Assembly (NCBI GenBank): GCA_029005135.1
Contig: JAQXFO010000046.1
Location: 1 to 64,000 of the forward strand
DNA: 64,000 nucleotides
Source: Lachnospiraceae bacterium
Lineage (GTDB): Bacteria > Bacillota > Clostridia > Lachnospirales > Lachnospiraceae
Direction of reading: 5' to 3'
Under the pieces are notes generated by a model. The model worked only from the letters and a program-made list of their open reading frames with translations, made no database searches and was not told the origin of the DNA. A program made the translations under genes and the position numbers. Of this stretch, positions 36,984 through 47,181 are shown in pieces. Each line of letters starts with the position of its first letter. Position 1 is the first letter of the stretch.

Positions 36984-39900
36984 ATGGCACTTCAGCTGAT
37001 TACCGGACCGTCCGGTTCAGGCAAGACATACCGTCTGATGACGACGGTCATCGAAGAATCCCGCAGACATCCGGACCGCACCTATCTCGTGATCGTACCG
37101 GAACAGTTTTCCATGCAGACACAGGACATCCTGACGGCGATGCATCCCGGCGGTGCGATCCTCAATATCGATGTTCTGTCCTTTGCGCGCCTGGCCTACC
37201 GCGTCTTTGACGAGGTGGGCTTTCGCCAGTATGAACTCCTGGAGGAGATCGGCAAGACCTTCCTTCTTCAGAAAGCGGCTCTCGACAAGGCTGCCGGGCT
37301 GCCCTATCTGGGCAGCCGCTTAAGGCGTCCCGGGTGCCTGGCCGATATGAAATCCGTGATCTCCGAGCTGGTACAGTACGAGATCACGCCGGAGAAGCTG
37401 GCCGGAGCGGTTTCGGCGGCCGGGGACAGCTTCTACCGCATCAAAATGACCGACATCGGCACCTTGTATACCACCTACCGGGAATACCTGGGCGACCGGC
37501 TGATGACCGCGGAGGAGGTACCGGACAAGCTGGCGGAGATCGCGGATCAGTCGCATCTTCTTAAGGAGGCCGTCATTGCCTTCGACGGCTTCACCGGCTT
37601 TACGCCGATCCAGCTGAAGCTGATCAGGAAAATGCTGCCTCTGGCTTCGGACGTCTTCTGCACCGTGACCTGTGATGACAGCAGCACCGATGACGGAGAG
37701 GACGCCCTTTTCCATATGAGCCATGTGATGATCCGCACGCTGACGCAGCTGGCTGCCGAGACCGGCACGGCGGTGCTGCCGTCTCTTCGGCTGACAGGGA
37801 CGCCCCAAAGCCGCTTTGGCCATGCGCCGGCTCTGGATTTTCTGGAAAAAACGATTTTCCGCCGGGATAACCGTGTGTACGGCGGCGAATGCCCGGAGAT
37901 CGCCCTTTGCCTCTATGACGATCCGGCCCGGGAAGCCGAGGGCTGTGCCCGGCGTATCGCCTCCCTGGTGAGGACGGAGGGTTACCGTTACCGTGACGTC
38001 GCGGTCATCTGCGGCGATCTCGCCGGCAAGGCCGGCAGCATCCGGAGAGCCTTTCGCGAGGAGGGCATTCCCGTCTTCATTGATGACAAACGCCCTCTCC
38101 TCAACAATCCCTTCGTGGAGACCCTGCGCTCGGCGGTGGAGGCCTGCGTGGACGGCTACAGCTATGACGCTGTTTTCCGTTTTCTCAAGGCCGGCATGAC
38201 TGATCTCACGGAAACGGAAGTGTCCCGGCTGGAAAACTATGTGCTTGCCTGCGGCATTCGGGGCAAAAAGGCCTGGCGACAGCCCTTCACACGCCCCGGC
38301 CGGACGGAGACGGAGGCCTCTCTGGCGGCCCTCAATGACAGCCGTCGGGCTGTCACAGCCCTTCTCGATCCGCTGTCGGAGGCTCTGGCCGGCCGCCGGC
38401 AGACGGTTCGCGACGCGGCGGAGGCTCTTTACCGGCTGTGTCTTGACCTGCGCTGCCAGGAAAAGCTGGAGGGCCGCCGGCTGTATTTTGCCGATAACGG
38501 CCGCCCTGATCTGGAACGGGAATACGCCCAGATATACGGCAAAGTGATGAGCATCCTCGACAAGCTGGTGGCGGTGCTGGGCGATGAGATCCTGCCGATG
38601 GGGGATTTTCAGGCCCTTTTGGAGGCCGGTCTGGCCGAGATCCGCATCGGCGTCATTCCGCCCCTGTGTGACCAGGTGACGGTGGGCGATGTGGAGCGGA
38701 CCCGTCTTAAGGATGTGAAGATCCTCTTCTTTATCGGTGTGCAGGAGGGCGTGATCCCCAAAGTGCCCGAGGAGAGCGGCTTTCTCAACGAAGCGGACCG
38801 GGAGAGACTGCAGGATGCCGGTCTGAGGCTGCGCCCGTCCCGGCGCGAAGCGGTGTATATTCAGAATTTCTACCTCTATCTGGCCCTGACGCGGCCGTCG
38901 GACAGGCTGATCCTGTCCTATACCGCCGCTGACGGCAGCGGCAAGGCTGTCCGTCCGGCTTATCTCATCAGCCGCCTGAGACGCCTCTTTCCGAAGCTCA
39001 GGGAGACACTGCCGTCTGAGACGGTGGAGGCGCTGGCCGAAAGACCCGCCGACTGCCGCCGCCTGCTGGCCGAGCCGGTGCGTCGCCTGAAGGATCAGGA
39101 GCCGGCGCCGGCCTGGTATGAGCTCTACGCCTGGTTCCTGCGCCATCCCGAGGAGCGGAGGCGTCTGAACGGCCTCCTCGAGGGTGCCTCCTACCGCAAG
39201 GGGAAAGACAACCTCTCCGGTGCCTCCGCCAGGCAGCTCTACGGACGGCTTCTCCGGAATTCGGCCACCCGTCTCGAGACCTTCGCCGCCTGCCCCTTCC
39301 GGCATTTTGCGGATTACGGCCTCAGGCTTAAGGAACGGGAAGAATATGATTTCACGGGGATCGACCGCGGACAGCTTATCCATGAAGCCCTGGAGATCTT
39401 CGGCCGCCGGACCCGGGAGAAAGCGCTCTCCTGGGCGTCCCTGTCTGATGAAACATTGGTGCAGCTGTCCGATGAGAGTCTTATGGCCGCGGCTGCGGGA
39501 CACCCTTATCTGACGGGGGATGCCCGGCAGGCGTATGAGACAGAGCGGCTCAGGCCCCTCCTCAGAACCACCGTCGAGGCCATACGTCAGCAGATAGCCG
39601 CCGGGGATTTTGAACCCGGCGCCATGGAAGCCGTTTTCGGGGACGATGCGGATGCCGCGCAGGTCATGACATTGCCGGACGGCACCCGTATGCTGCTGAC
39701 GGGCCGTATCGACCGCATCGATATCTGTGACGAGGGCGATGTCCGTTATCTGAAGGTCATCGATTACAAGAGCGGCAGCAAGACCTTCGATATGGGCGAA
39801 CTCTATTACGGTCTGCAGCTCCAGCTGCCCCTTTATCTGGAGGCGGCCCTGCGGCTGGCCGCCCGGGACGGCAGGACCGTCGTGCCGGCGGCGCTGCTGT

Positions 39901-40427
39901 ACCATACCGTCAGCGATCCCATGATCACGTATGAGGATGGGATGACTGAAGAGGAATGCCGCGAAAAGCGTCGTCTTCTCCTCCGGGGAAATGGTTTCGT
40001 CTCTTCGGAGCCGTCCGTCTACCGGCACCTTGATCGCGATCTGAAGCCCGGTGTCCGATCCCTGGCGGTGCCGATGAAGCTCAACAAAAACGGCAGCCCC
40101 GATTCCCGTACCCAAGCCGGCGATACGGCAGCCTTCCTGACCATCAGCCGCTACGCCGTTGTCAAAGCTGCCGCCATCGGCAGTGCCATCATGGGCGGCG
40201 AGACCGCCGTCAGCCCCTATCGGCTGAAGAGCAGCAAAGCCTGCAGCTGGTGCCCCTATCACGACATCTGCGGTTTCGACGAAAGACTGGCCGGCTGCGA
40301 GTACCGGGAGCTGGCGCTCCTTGACAGTGAGACCGCCCTGGCAGCCATGCAGGAGAGGCTGAACGGCGGAGCGGCCGGCGACGGACAGGACTCTGACGGT
40401 ACCGATAATGAAACACAGGCCGGATAA
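36984..40427 (+). CDS. addB: Helicase-nuclease subunit AddB
   Basis: A 1147-residue subunit of the AddAB double-strand-break resection enzyme. It has an N-terminal P-loop (LITGPSGSGKTYRL), UvrD/PcrA-like helicase-fold domains, and a C-terminal RecB-family nuclease with RGQLIHEALEIF near 795 and DRIDI...KVIDYKSGSK near 915-930. The four iron-sulfur cysteines are visible: one in AACPFRHFADYG near 768 and C-x2-C-x5-C in ACSWCPYHDICGFD near 1086. The length matches the family. It lies directly before addA, the usual order. Confidence 0.96.
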   Translation: MALQLITGPSGSGKTYRLMTTVIEESRRHPDRTYLVIVPEQFSMQTQDILTAMHPGGAILNIDVLSFARLAYRVFDEVGFRQYELLEEIGKTFLLQKAALDKAAGLPYLGSRLRRPGCLADMKSVISELVQYEITPEKLAGAVSAAGDSFYRIKMTDIGTLYTTYREYLGDRLMTAEEVPDKLAEIADQSHLLKEAVIAFDGFTGFTPIQLKLIRKMLPLASDVFCTVTCDDSSTDDGEDALFHMSHVMIRTLTQLAAETGTAVLPSLRLTGTPQSRFGHAPALDFLEKTIFRRDNRVYGGECPEIALCLYDDPAREAEGCARRIASLVRTEGYRYRDVAVICGDLAGKAGSIRRAFREEGIPVFIDDKRPLLNNPFVETLRSAVEACVDGYSYDAVFRFLKAGMTDLTETEVSRLENYVLACGIRGKKAWRQPFTRPGRTETEASLAALNDSRRAVTALLDPLSEALAGRRQTVRDAAEALYRLCLDLRCQEKLEGRRLYFADNGRPDLEREYAQIYGKVMSILDKLVAVLGDEILPMGDFQALLEAGLAEIRIGVIPPLCDQVTVGDVERTRLKDVKILFFIGVQEGVIPKVPEESGFLNEADRERLQDAGLRLRPSRREAVYIQNFYLYLALTRPSDRLILSYTAADGSGKAVRPAYLISRLRRLFPKLRETLPSETVEALAERPADCRRLLAEPVRRLKDQEPAPAWYELYAWFLRHPEERRRLNGLLEGASYRKGKDNLSGASARQLYGRLLRNSATRLETFAACPFRHFADYGLRLKEREEYDFTGIDRGQLIHEALEIFGRRTREKALSWASLSDETLVQLSDESLMAAAAGHPYLTGDARQAYETERLRPLLRTTVEAIRQQIAAGDFEPGAMEAVFGDDADAAQVMTLPDGTRMLLTGRIDRIDICDEGDVRYLKVIDYKSGSKTFDMGELYYGLQLQLPLYLEAALRLAARDGRTVVPAALLYHTVSDPMITYEDGMTEEECREKRRLLLRGNGFVSSEPSVYRHLDRDLKPGVRSLAVPMKLNKNGSPDSRTQAGDTAAFLTISRYAVVKAAAIGSAIMGGETAVSPYRLKSSKACSWCPYHDICGFDERLAGCEYRELALLDSETALAAMQERLNGGAAGDGQDSDGTDNETQAG

Positions 40428-40439
40428 AGGAGAGATACC

Positions 40440-43400
40440 ATGCAATGGACAGATGACCAGAGAAAGGTCCTCGAAACCAGACAACACAATCTGCTGGTCA
40501 GTGCGGCCGCCGGTTCCGGCAAGACAGCCGTGCTGACGGAGCGCCTGCTGCGCTTTATGACGGATGCCGACGATCCCGCCAATATCGATGAATTCCTGAT
40601 CGTGACCTTCACCAAAGCGGCGGCAGCTGAGATGAAGGAGCGCATCGGCCGCAAGATCACGGCCGCTCTTGAGGAGGATCCGGAAAATGCTCACCTCCAG
40701 AGGCAGCTGTCGCTTCTTAACCGCGCCCATATCACCACCATCGACGGTTTCTGTACCTGGGTGCTGCGAAGCTATGCCTCGCGTCTGGGCATCGATATGG
40801 GCTTTCGCGTCGGCGAGGCCGGCGAGCTGAAGCTGCTCCGGGCCGACGTGATGGATGCCGTGATGCGGGAGGCCCACGCCTCGGAGGATGAGGCCTTTGT
40901 CCGGGATTTCCGCCATTTTCTGGAGACCTTTGCCGGGAAAAATGATGCCGCTCTGGAGAAGGCTATCGAGCGCGTCTACGACGCCGCCCGAAGCCAGCCT
41001 TATCCCGCGGCATTCTACCGCCTGTGCCGGGAAAGCAATCATGCCGCCTCCCCGGCGGCGGTGGATCAGGCCATCTGGATGGCGGAACTGCACGGCAGCT
41101 ATGAGACGATCGTCGGCGCGGGGGCTATCCTTTCCGGGGAGTGCCGCCGGCTCTTTGAACTGCCCGGAGCACCGTCGGCCTATGCCGCCGGCATGCTGGC
41201 CTACTGTGACTTCTTCGAGGCACTGAAGGGGGACAGAGGCCTTAACGAGGCCTCCCGGGCCAGGATCGCTGCCTTCGAAAAACCGGGCTTTCGCGGCAAA
41301 CGGCCGAAAAAGGACGAGGATCCCTTCCTCAAGGAACGCATGGATGCCCAGAAGAAAGCTTTTGAGGCCTATGTGGACGAACTGCAGGGCTCACTGTCGA
41401 CCCCGCCCGAAGAGATCGCGCGCCGGCAGGAGCTGTCTTCCGGTCCACTGGATATGCTTGTGCTGATGGCGGAGCGCTTCGGCGAAGCCTTCGCGGAAGC
41501 CAAGCGGCGCAAGAACATCGTGGATTTTTCCGATCTGGAGCATCTTGCCCTGTCGATCCTCAGAGAAAACCATCAGAGAACCGAGGCCGCCCTGGAGATC
41601 GGCCGCCGCTTCCGGGAGGTCATGATCGACGAATATCAGGACAGCAACTATCTCCAGGAGGAGATCCTCACCGCTGTCAGCGGCATTGAGGACGGCCGCA
41701 GCAATTATTTCTGTGTCGGCGACGTCAAGCAGAGTATCTACCGCTTCCGTCAGGCAAGACCCGAGCTCTTCATGCAGAAGTTCCATGACTTCGGCCGGGA
41801 AGACGGGGGCCTGCGCATCGACCTTCACAGCAACTTCCGTTCACGCCCGGAAATCCTCCGGGGCGTCAACACCCTCTTCGGGCACCTGATGCGGGAAGAG
41901 GTCGGCGGTATCACCTACGATGAGACGGCCGCCCTGGCCGGGGGCAATACCGGCAGCGTCCTTCTGGCCGCGGACGGCACCCCCGATACGACGGTGGACA
42001 TCCTGCCCATGATCAGCAAAGAGGAAAATGCCGGCGCCGAGGGCGAAGAGATATCCCTCCCGGCCAAGGAAATGGAAGCCCGCCTCATTGCGGAGGAGAT
42101 CCGGCGTCTGGTGGATCACGAGATGATCGAAGAAGTCATCGACGGTCAGGTCCTGCGCCGGCCGGTGCGCTACGGCGATATTGCCATTCTTCTGCGCTCC
42201 TTAAGCGACTGGGCTCCGGATTTTGCCCGAATCCTCGGCGAAGCCGACATACCGGCAGCTGTTCAGCAGAAGAGCGGCTTCTTCAGCGCCTATGAAGTGA
42301 CGACGATGCTGGATCTTCTGTCCGTCATCGACAATCCGCGTCAGGATATCCCCCTGGCCGCGGTGCTGACCTCGCCCATCGTGAGGCTCAGTGCCGAAGA
42401 TCTGGCAGCGATCCGTACCGTCAGTCTGCCGGATGATCTGTCAGACACAGCCGCCTTCTGCGACCGGGTGGAGGCCTATGCCGATCATGGCGCCGATACG
42501 CCGCTGAAGGGCCGCCTCCGGGATTTTCTGGAGAGCCTGGCCGATTACCGCCGCCGGGCCGCCTGTACACCGATTCATGAGCTGATGAGCGAGATTCTCG
42601 ACGAGACCGGCTTCGGCCTCTTTGCCGCCGCCCTGCCGGGCGGGCAGCAGCGGGAGATCAATCTGAATGCCCTGATCGAAAAAGCGGTCGCCTACGAAAA
42701 GACCAGCTATGTGGGTCTTTTCAATTTCGTCCGGTATATCCGTAAGCTGGAAAGATTCGAGGAGGATGTGGAGGTGGCCTCCGGCAGCAGCGTCAGCAAC
42801 GCCGTGCAGCTGGTCAGCATTCATAAGAGCAAGGGTCTGGAGTATCCCATCGTTTTCGTCAGCGGCCTGGGTAAAAAGTTTAACAGAAAAGACCTGTACG
42901 AGACGATCCTTATCCATCCGGAACTGGGGCTGGCCTCGGATTATCACGACCTCGAGCACCGTCTGAAGGTGCCGACGATGAAGAAAAACGCGGTGCGCCG
43001 CCGCTTTGAAAAGGAAATGATCGGCGAAGAACTGCGTATCCTTTATGTGGCTATGACCCGCGCCAAGCTGAAACTCTATCTCACCGGCACGCTGACGGAA
43101 GAGGCCTGTGATGACGCCGCCTATCCGGAGCCGGATGAGAGCGGCTTCCTGTCTCCCGGTTACCTTGTTGGGGCCGATACCGCCTGGAAGCTGATCCTGC
43201 CCGCGTATTTCGCGTCGAAGGCGGAGCCGGAACTGCCCTTCCGCTTCATCATCAAAAGGCCGTCGGAGGCAGTCGCCCGGGAAGTGATCGGCGAAGGTAT
43301 CCGGGAAAGCCGTCTGCACCGCCTGATGACCTACGATGCGGAGACGGTGGCGGACCCGGCAGTCCGACAGCTTCTGGAGGAACGCTTTTCCTGGCGCTAC

Positions 43401-44081
43401 GGCTATGCTGACAGCGAAGATGTACCGGTCAAGGTTTCCGTTTCCGATATCAAGCTGGCCCACATGACCGACGAGGAGGCGGTGGAAAGCTTTGCGGAGG
43501 CCGCCGTTTTCCCGCTGGTGCCGGATTTCATGAAGACGGAGGAGGACAGCATCACCGGCAGTGCCCGCGGCACGATATATCACCGGCTGCTCAGCCGTCT
43601 TAATCTGTGCCCGGCCGAACCCGATGAGACGTATGTCAGGGCCGAGACAGCCCGCCTGGTGTCCGGCGGCTTCCTGACGGAAGAGGAGGCGGCAGTGATT
43701 CGACCGTCTTCGATCGTCCGTTTCCTGAAGAGTGATCTCGGCCGCCGCATGGCCGCCGCCCAGAAGGACGGCCGCCTGCATCGTGAGCAGCCCTTCACCC
43801 TCCGCAAAAAGGCCTCGGAGGTCAACACAGACTGGAGTTCCGGAGAGGAGGTCCTCATCCAGGGTATTATCGATGCGTATTTCGAAGAAGGGGATGACAT
43901 CATCCTCATGGATTATAAAACGGATGTCGTCGATACACCAGAGATACTGATTGCCAGGTACCGCGTGCAGCTTCAGCTGTACGCCGAGGCCCTGGAGGGC
44001 GCCACCGGCCGGCGTGTTCCGGAGATGTGGCTGTATGCCTTCCGGTTCGGGAAGGCGGTGAAGGTGGAGAGAGGAGACTGA
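40440..44081 (+). CDS. addA: Helicase-nuclease subunit AddA
   Basis: A 1213-residue UvrD-type helicase fused to a RecB-family nuclease. Together with AddB it unwinds and resects DNA ends until a Chi-like site. Walker A is SAAAGSGKTAVLTERLLRFM near residue 20, motif Ia is LIVTFTKAAAAEMKERI, Walker B is VMIDEYQDSNYLQEEIL near 395, and motif VI is LRILYVAMTRAKLKLYLTG near 865. The nuclease motif ILMDYKTDVVD lies near 1155. AAAGGAGAG precedes the ATG. The gene is intact over its full length. Confidence 0.97.
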   Translation: MQWTDDQRKVLETRQHNLLVSAAAGSGKTAVLTERLLRFMTDADDPANIDEFLIVTFTKAAAAEMKERIGRKITAALEEDPENAHLQRQLSLLNRAHITTIDGFCTWVLRSYASRLGIDMGFRVGEAGELKLLRADVMDAVMREAHASEDEAFVRDFRHFLETFAGKNDAALEKAIERVYDAARSQPYPAAFYRLCRESNHAASPAAVDQAIWMAELHGSYETIVGAGAILSGECRRLFELPGAPSAYAAGMLAYCDFFEALKGDRGLNEASRARIAAFEKPGFRGKRPKKDEDPFLKERMDAQKKAFEAYVDELQGSLSTPPEEIARRQELSSGPLDMLVLMAERFGEAFAEAKRRKNIVDFSDLEHLALSILRENHQRTEAALEIGRRFREVMIDEYQDSNYLQEEILTAVSGIEDGRSNYFCVGDVKQSIYRFRQARPELFMQKFHDFGREDGGLRIDLHSNFRSRPEILRGVNTLFGHLMREEVGGITYDETAALAGGNTGSVLLAADGTPDTTVDILPMISKEENAGAEGEEISLPAKEMEARLIAEEIRRLVDHEMIEEVIDGQVLRRPVRYGDIAILLRSLSDWAPDFARILGEADIPAAVQQKSGFFSAYEVTTMLDLLSVIDNPRQDIPLAAVLTSPIVRLSAEDLAAIRTVSLPDDLSDTAAFCDRVEAYADHGADTPLKGRLRDFLESLADYRRRAACTPIHELMSEILDETGFGLFAAALPGGQQREINLNALIEKAVAYEKTSYVGLFNFVRYIRKLERFEEDVEVASGSSVSNAVQLVSIHKSKGLEYPIVFVSGLGKKFNRKDLYETILIHPELGLASDYHDLEHRLKVPTMKKNAVRRRFEKEMIGEELRILYVAMTRAKLKLYLTGTLTEEACDDAAYPEPDESGFLSPGYLVGADTAWKLILPAYFASKAEPELPFRFIIKRPSEAVAREVIGEGIRESRLHRLMTYDAETVADPAVRQLLEERFSWRYGYADSEDVPVKVSVSDIKLAHMTDEEAVESFAEAAVFPLVPDFMKTEEDSITGSARGTIYHRLLSRLNLCPAEPDETYVRAETARLVSGGFLTEEEAAVIRPSSIVRFLKSDLGRRMAAAQKDGRLHREQPFTLRKKASEVNTDWSSGEEVLIQGIIDAYFEEGDDIILMDYKTDVVDTPEILIARYRVQLQLYAEALEGATGRRVPEMWLYAFRFGKAVKVERGD

Positions 44082-44238
44082 AAGGCTATTTGCCCTGTTA
44101 GGTATTCTGCTTTTTCCGCCGGTGCTGCTCTGGGAAATTGTTATGATGTCGAAATCATCCCCATGTTAATTCCCGTTGCTTGCGGCAACGGCACCCATCC
44201 GCTACGCTGATGCCATAACAGACAGGAGGTTAATGGTC

Positions 44239-44880
44239 ATGATGCTTGGCGATAATATCAAAACTCTCAGAAAGCAGCGAGGGTTGTCACAGGAAATGCT
44301 GGCGCAGCAGCTGGGTGTGGTGCGCCAGACGGTATCAAAGTGGGAGAAGGGCCTGTCGGTACCGGATGCGGAGCTCCTGAACAGGCTGTCGGAATTGTGG
44401 GAGGTGCCGGTGAGTACGCTTCTGGGAAGTCAGGTGCCGGAGACACTGCCCGACAGTATGACCCGGCAGGATGAGATCGCACAGCAGCTGGCGATCCTCA
44501 ATGAACAGCTGGCCGGTCAGGCCGTCCGGCGGCGTCAGCATCGCCGATGGGCGGTTCTCTGCCTTCCGCTGGCCCTGCTGGCGGCCGTGTTCCTTTATAT
44601 GGGCGGCGTCCTTCTCTATCGCAGTCTGACGGAGACGCCGCCGGTGCTGACACGGACCGCCGTGGTCTGCGAACTGAACGGGGAAACCTACCGTTATGAG
44701 ATTATCTATGATCAGAACTTTCAGATCCGTGAGGCCGGCGGCGACGCCTGGCTGGCGAATCATGTGATGACGGATGCCTATGACGATGCCAATATGCTCC
44801 TGGCGCAGATCGAGGACTATTTTGTCGACCGCGGGGGCACCTTCCGCATCGTCAGTCAGGATACTTCAACGGCACCTTAG
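44239..44880 (+). CDS. Xre-type HTH regulator with membrane helix
   Basis: A 213-residue protein. Residues 1-65 are an Xre/Cro-type helix-turn-helix (NIKTLRKQRGLSQEMLAQQL, then RQTVSKWEKG). A short coiled linker follows, then one membrane helix (WAVLCLPLALLAAVFLYMGG near 116-135) and an outer domain of about 75 residues with no recognised fold. Three ATGs are clustered after AGGAGGT; 44239 gives the best spacing of 8. Such one-protein membrane regulators are common in Firmicutes; the signal and targets are unknown. It converges with coaBC. Confidence 0.85.
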   Translation: MMLGDNIKTLRKQRGLSQEMLAQQLGVVRQTVSKWEKGLSVPDAELLNRLSELWEVPVSTLLGSQVPETLPDSMTRQDEIAQQLAILNEQLAGQAVRRRQHRRWAVLCLPLALLAAVFLYMGGVLLYRSLTETPPVLTRTAVVCELNGETYRYEIIYDQNFQIREAGGDAWLANHVMTDAYDDANMLLAQIEDYFVDRGGTFRIVSQDTSTAP

Positions 44881-44927
44881 TGCGGTTCCCACGACGCGGT
44901 TCTCTCAGCGTGGTTTCCTGATGGCGG

Positions 44928-46145
44928 TTACTTCCCGGCAGTCATTCCCGGCAGAGCTTCCAGTATCTTATCCAGCAGGCGATGGGCCGCCTCGTCCTTG
45001 CTCATAAGGGGCAGCGAGTCGGCACCGCCGGGGGTGATCAGCGTCAGCACGTTGGTGTCGACGGCAAAGCCCGCCCCGGCTGTCTTGACATTGTTGGCGG
45101 CGATCATATCGAGGCCCTTTTTCTCAAGCTTGCGGCGGGAATTTTCCAGCATGTTTTCGGTTTCCATGGAGAAGCCGCAGAGATACTGATCCGGGCGGCG
45201 GTGGCTGCCGCACCAGGCGAGGATGTCATCTGTCTTATCCAGAGACAGGGACAGCTCCCCGTCTTTTTTCTTGATCTTCTGCTCCGAGACGGCGGCAGGC
45301 CGGTAATCGGCGACGGCGGCGGATTTGATGAGAATATCCGTCTCCGGCAGGGCCGACCTGACGGCGTCAAACATGTCTTTCGCGGATATGACCGGTACGA
45401 CGCGGGTATGCGGTACCGGCGGCAGGGCTGTCGGTCCCGTGATCAGGGTGACATCGGCGCCTCTCAGCATGGCAGCGCGGGCGACGGCATACCCCATCTT
45501 GCCGGTGCTGTTATTGGAGAGAAAACGTACCGGATCCAGAGCTTCGCGGGTCGGCCCGGCGGTGACGGTGACGCGGAGGCCCGTCATATCGTGGGGGCAG
45601 GCGATCACGCGGCAGATCTCATCCACCAGCACCGACGGCTCGGGCAGCTTGCCGCGGCCCACATCTTCGCAGGCGAGGCGTCCGGCGTCGGGCTCGATGA
45701 TGGTGAAGCCGTAATGGCGGAGCTTTTCGATATTGTCCGCGGTGATGGGATTGTCCAGCATGGCGGTGTTCATCGACGGCGCGATGAGCTTCGGGCAGGC
45801 AGCGGCCAGAGTGACCGTCGTCAGCATATCGTCCGCAATGCCGGCAGCCATCTTCGCGATGATATCGGCTGTGGCCGGGGCCGTCAGGATCACGTCGGCG
45901 GCTTTGGCCAGCGCGATATGATGGACGTCATAGGTAAAATGCCTGTCGAAGGTATCGACCAGACATTTGTTATGGGTCAGCGTTTCAAAGGTAAACGGGG
46001 TAATGAACCGGGTGGCGTTCTCCGTCATGATAACATGGACGTCGGCGCCGGCTTTTTTGAGGGCGCTGGCCACGTTGGCCATCTTGTAAGCCGCGATGCC
46101 GCCTGTGATGCCGAGAACGACGCATTTGCCCGTCAGATTTTCCAT
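44928..46145 (-). CDS. coaBC: Bifunctional CoaBC (PPCS / PPC decarboxylase)
   Basis: A 405-residue coenzyme A biosynthesis enzyme. The N-terminal flavoprotein CoaC half (residues 1-185) decarboxylates phosphopantothenoylcysteine; it has GITGGIAAYKMANVASALK at the start, VHHIALAKAADVILTAPATA near 75 and the SMNTAML substrate motif near 122. The C-terminal CoaB half ligates cysteine to phosphopantothenate, with VTAGPTREALDPVRFLSNNS near 200 and SAAVADYRP near 285. ATG 46145 has AAGGAG 5 bases upstream. It is divergent from coaX. Confidence 0.95.
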   Translation of the reverse strand: MENLTGKCVVLGITGGIAAYKMANVASALKKAGADVHVIMTENATRFITPFTFETLTHNKCLVDTFDRHFTYDVHHIALAKAADVILTAPATADIIAKMAAGIADDMLTTVTLAAACPKLIAPSMNTAMLDNPITADNIEKLRHYGFTIIEPDAGRLACEDVGRGKLPEPSVLVDEICRVIACPHDMTGLRVTVTAGPTREALDPVRFLSNNSTGKMGYAVARAAMLRGADVTLITGPTALPPVPHTRVVPVISAKDMFDAVRSALPETDILIKSAAVADYRPAAVSEQKIKKKDGELSLSLDKTDDILAWCGSHRRPDQYLCGFSMETENMLENSRRKLEKKGLDMIAANNVKTAGAGFAVDTNVLTLITPGGADSLPLMSKDEAAHRLLDKILEALPGMTAGK

Positions 46146-46247
46146 AATGACTCCTTGCTTATCCACATGAGATTCGATAAGATGGCGATGTGATCATTAA
46201 CCTGAGTATAACAAGCCGAAAAAAGGTTTTCAACCGGAGGCATTTTT

Positions 46248-47033
46248 ATGATACTGGCCATCGATATCGGAAATACGACCGCTTCCTTCGGGTGTCTGGA
46301 AAAAAACGGTGACGATTATGACGTTAGGTGCCGCCGGGAGCTCGCTACGAAAATGTGTGAAAATGAAGCGGACGCGGCGGCTTTTTTAACGGCTTATCTG
46401 GCGGATCCGGCACTGGCAGAGCTTACCGGCGCCGTTCTCTGCTCGGTGGTGCCGGCGGCCGGGGCGGTGATCATCGATGTTCTCCGCAGCCTCTGTCATA
46501 CGGAGGTTTTCGTTGTCACCCGGGACTGCGCGGTGCCCCTTGACTTTGAAGGCATGGATATGACCACGCTGGGTCATGACCGCATCGCCGATGCCGCCTG
46601 GGCCGCGGTGCATATGCCGCTGCCGGTGATGACGGTGGATCTGGGGACGGCGACGACCTTCAATATCGTTGATAAAAACGGCACCTTCCGCGGCGGTCTC
46701 ATCGCCGCCGGGGTCGGCACCGGTCTGAAAGCCCTCCATGACCGGACAGCGGCCCTGCCGCTTCCCGCGCTTGTGCGGCCCGAGGCGCTTATCAACAACA
46801 ACACCCGCGGCTGTCTTCTGGCCGGTGCCGTTATCGGCACGGCGGCCATGATCGACGGTATCGCCCAGCGGGCGGCGGCCGAACTCGACCGCTTCCTGTC
46901 GGTGGTCATCACAGGCGGCTATGCCGATGAGGTGTCGGACTACATGCTCTACCCCCATCTCTATGAGAAGGACCTGCTGATGAAGGGTCTGGGACTTCTC
47001 TACGATCTGAACCGCAGGCCGGAAAACCGGTGA
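46248..47033 (+). CDS. coaX: Type III pantothenate kinase
   Basis: A 261-residue ASKHA-fold kinase that performs the first step of coenzyme A synthesis, phosphorylating pantothenate. The phosphate loop LAIDIGNTTASFG is at the start. The pantothenate/catalytic region TLGHDRIADAAWAA lies near 104 and the second phosphate motif TVDLGTATTFNIVD near 128. GGLIAAGVGTGLKALHDRTA near 148 fits the type III group, although GxxPG is usual where GVGTG stands. GGAGG precedes the ATG. It is divergent from coaBC and followed by a probable pantothenate transporter gene. Confidence 0.95.
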   Translation: MILAIDIGNTTASFGCLEKNGDDYDVRCRRELATKMCENEADAAAFLTAYLADPALAELTGAVLCSVVPAAGAVIIDVLRSLCHTEVFVVTRDCAVPLDFEGMDMTTLGHDRIADAAWAAVHMPLPVMTVDLGTATTFNIVDKNGTFRGGLIAAGVGTGLKALHDRTAALPLPALVRPEALINNNTRGCLLAGAVIGTAAMIDGIAQRAAAELDRFLSVVITGGYADEVSDYMLYPHLYEKDLLMKGLGLLYDLNRRPENR

Positions 47034-47082
47034 CAGGCATGCACTTTGTGGCATACAAAGCCGGAGAGGAAACGCCTGACGC

Positions 47083-47111
47083 TTGTGCATTTTCGAAAAA
47101 AAGGCTATGAT
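47083..47111 (+). promoter_or_regulatory. Promoter of ECF transporter gene
   Basis: TTGTGC (47083-47088) and TATGAT (47106-47111) have a 17-bp spacer. The leader to the ATG is about 65 bases. Confidence 0.6.
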
Positions 47112-47181
47112 GACATCGGTTCGTTAATTCTCACAGATGCGCTATATCCGCCAAAGCGGAACAGCAGCAGGAGGTTGAAAA

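Noticed and set aside
37320..41093. Minus-strand open frame of 1257 codons opposite addB and addA
   Set aside because: It is the mirror of two certain genes in G+C-rich DNA. Its protein lacks any recognisable domain and it has no good SD.
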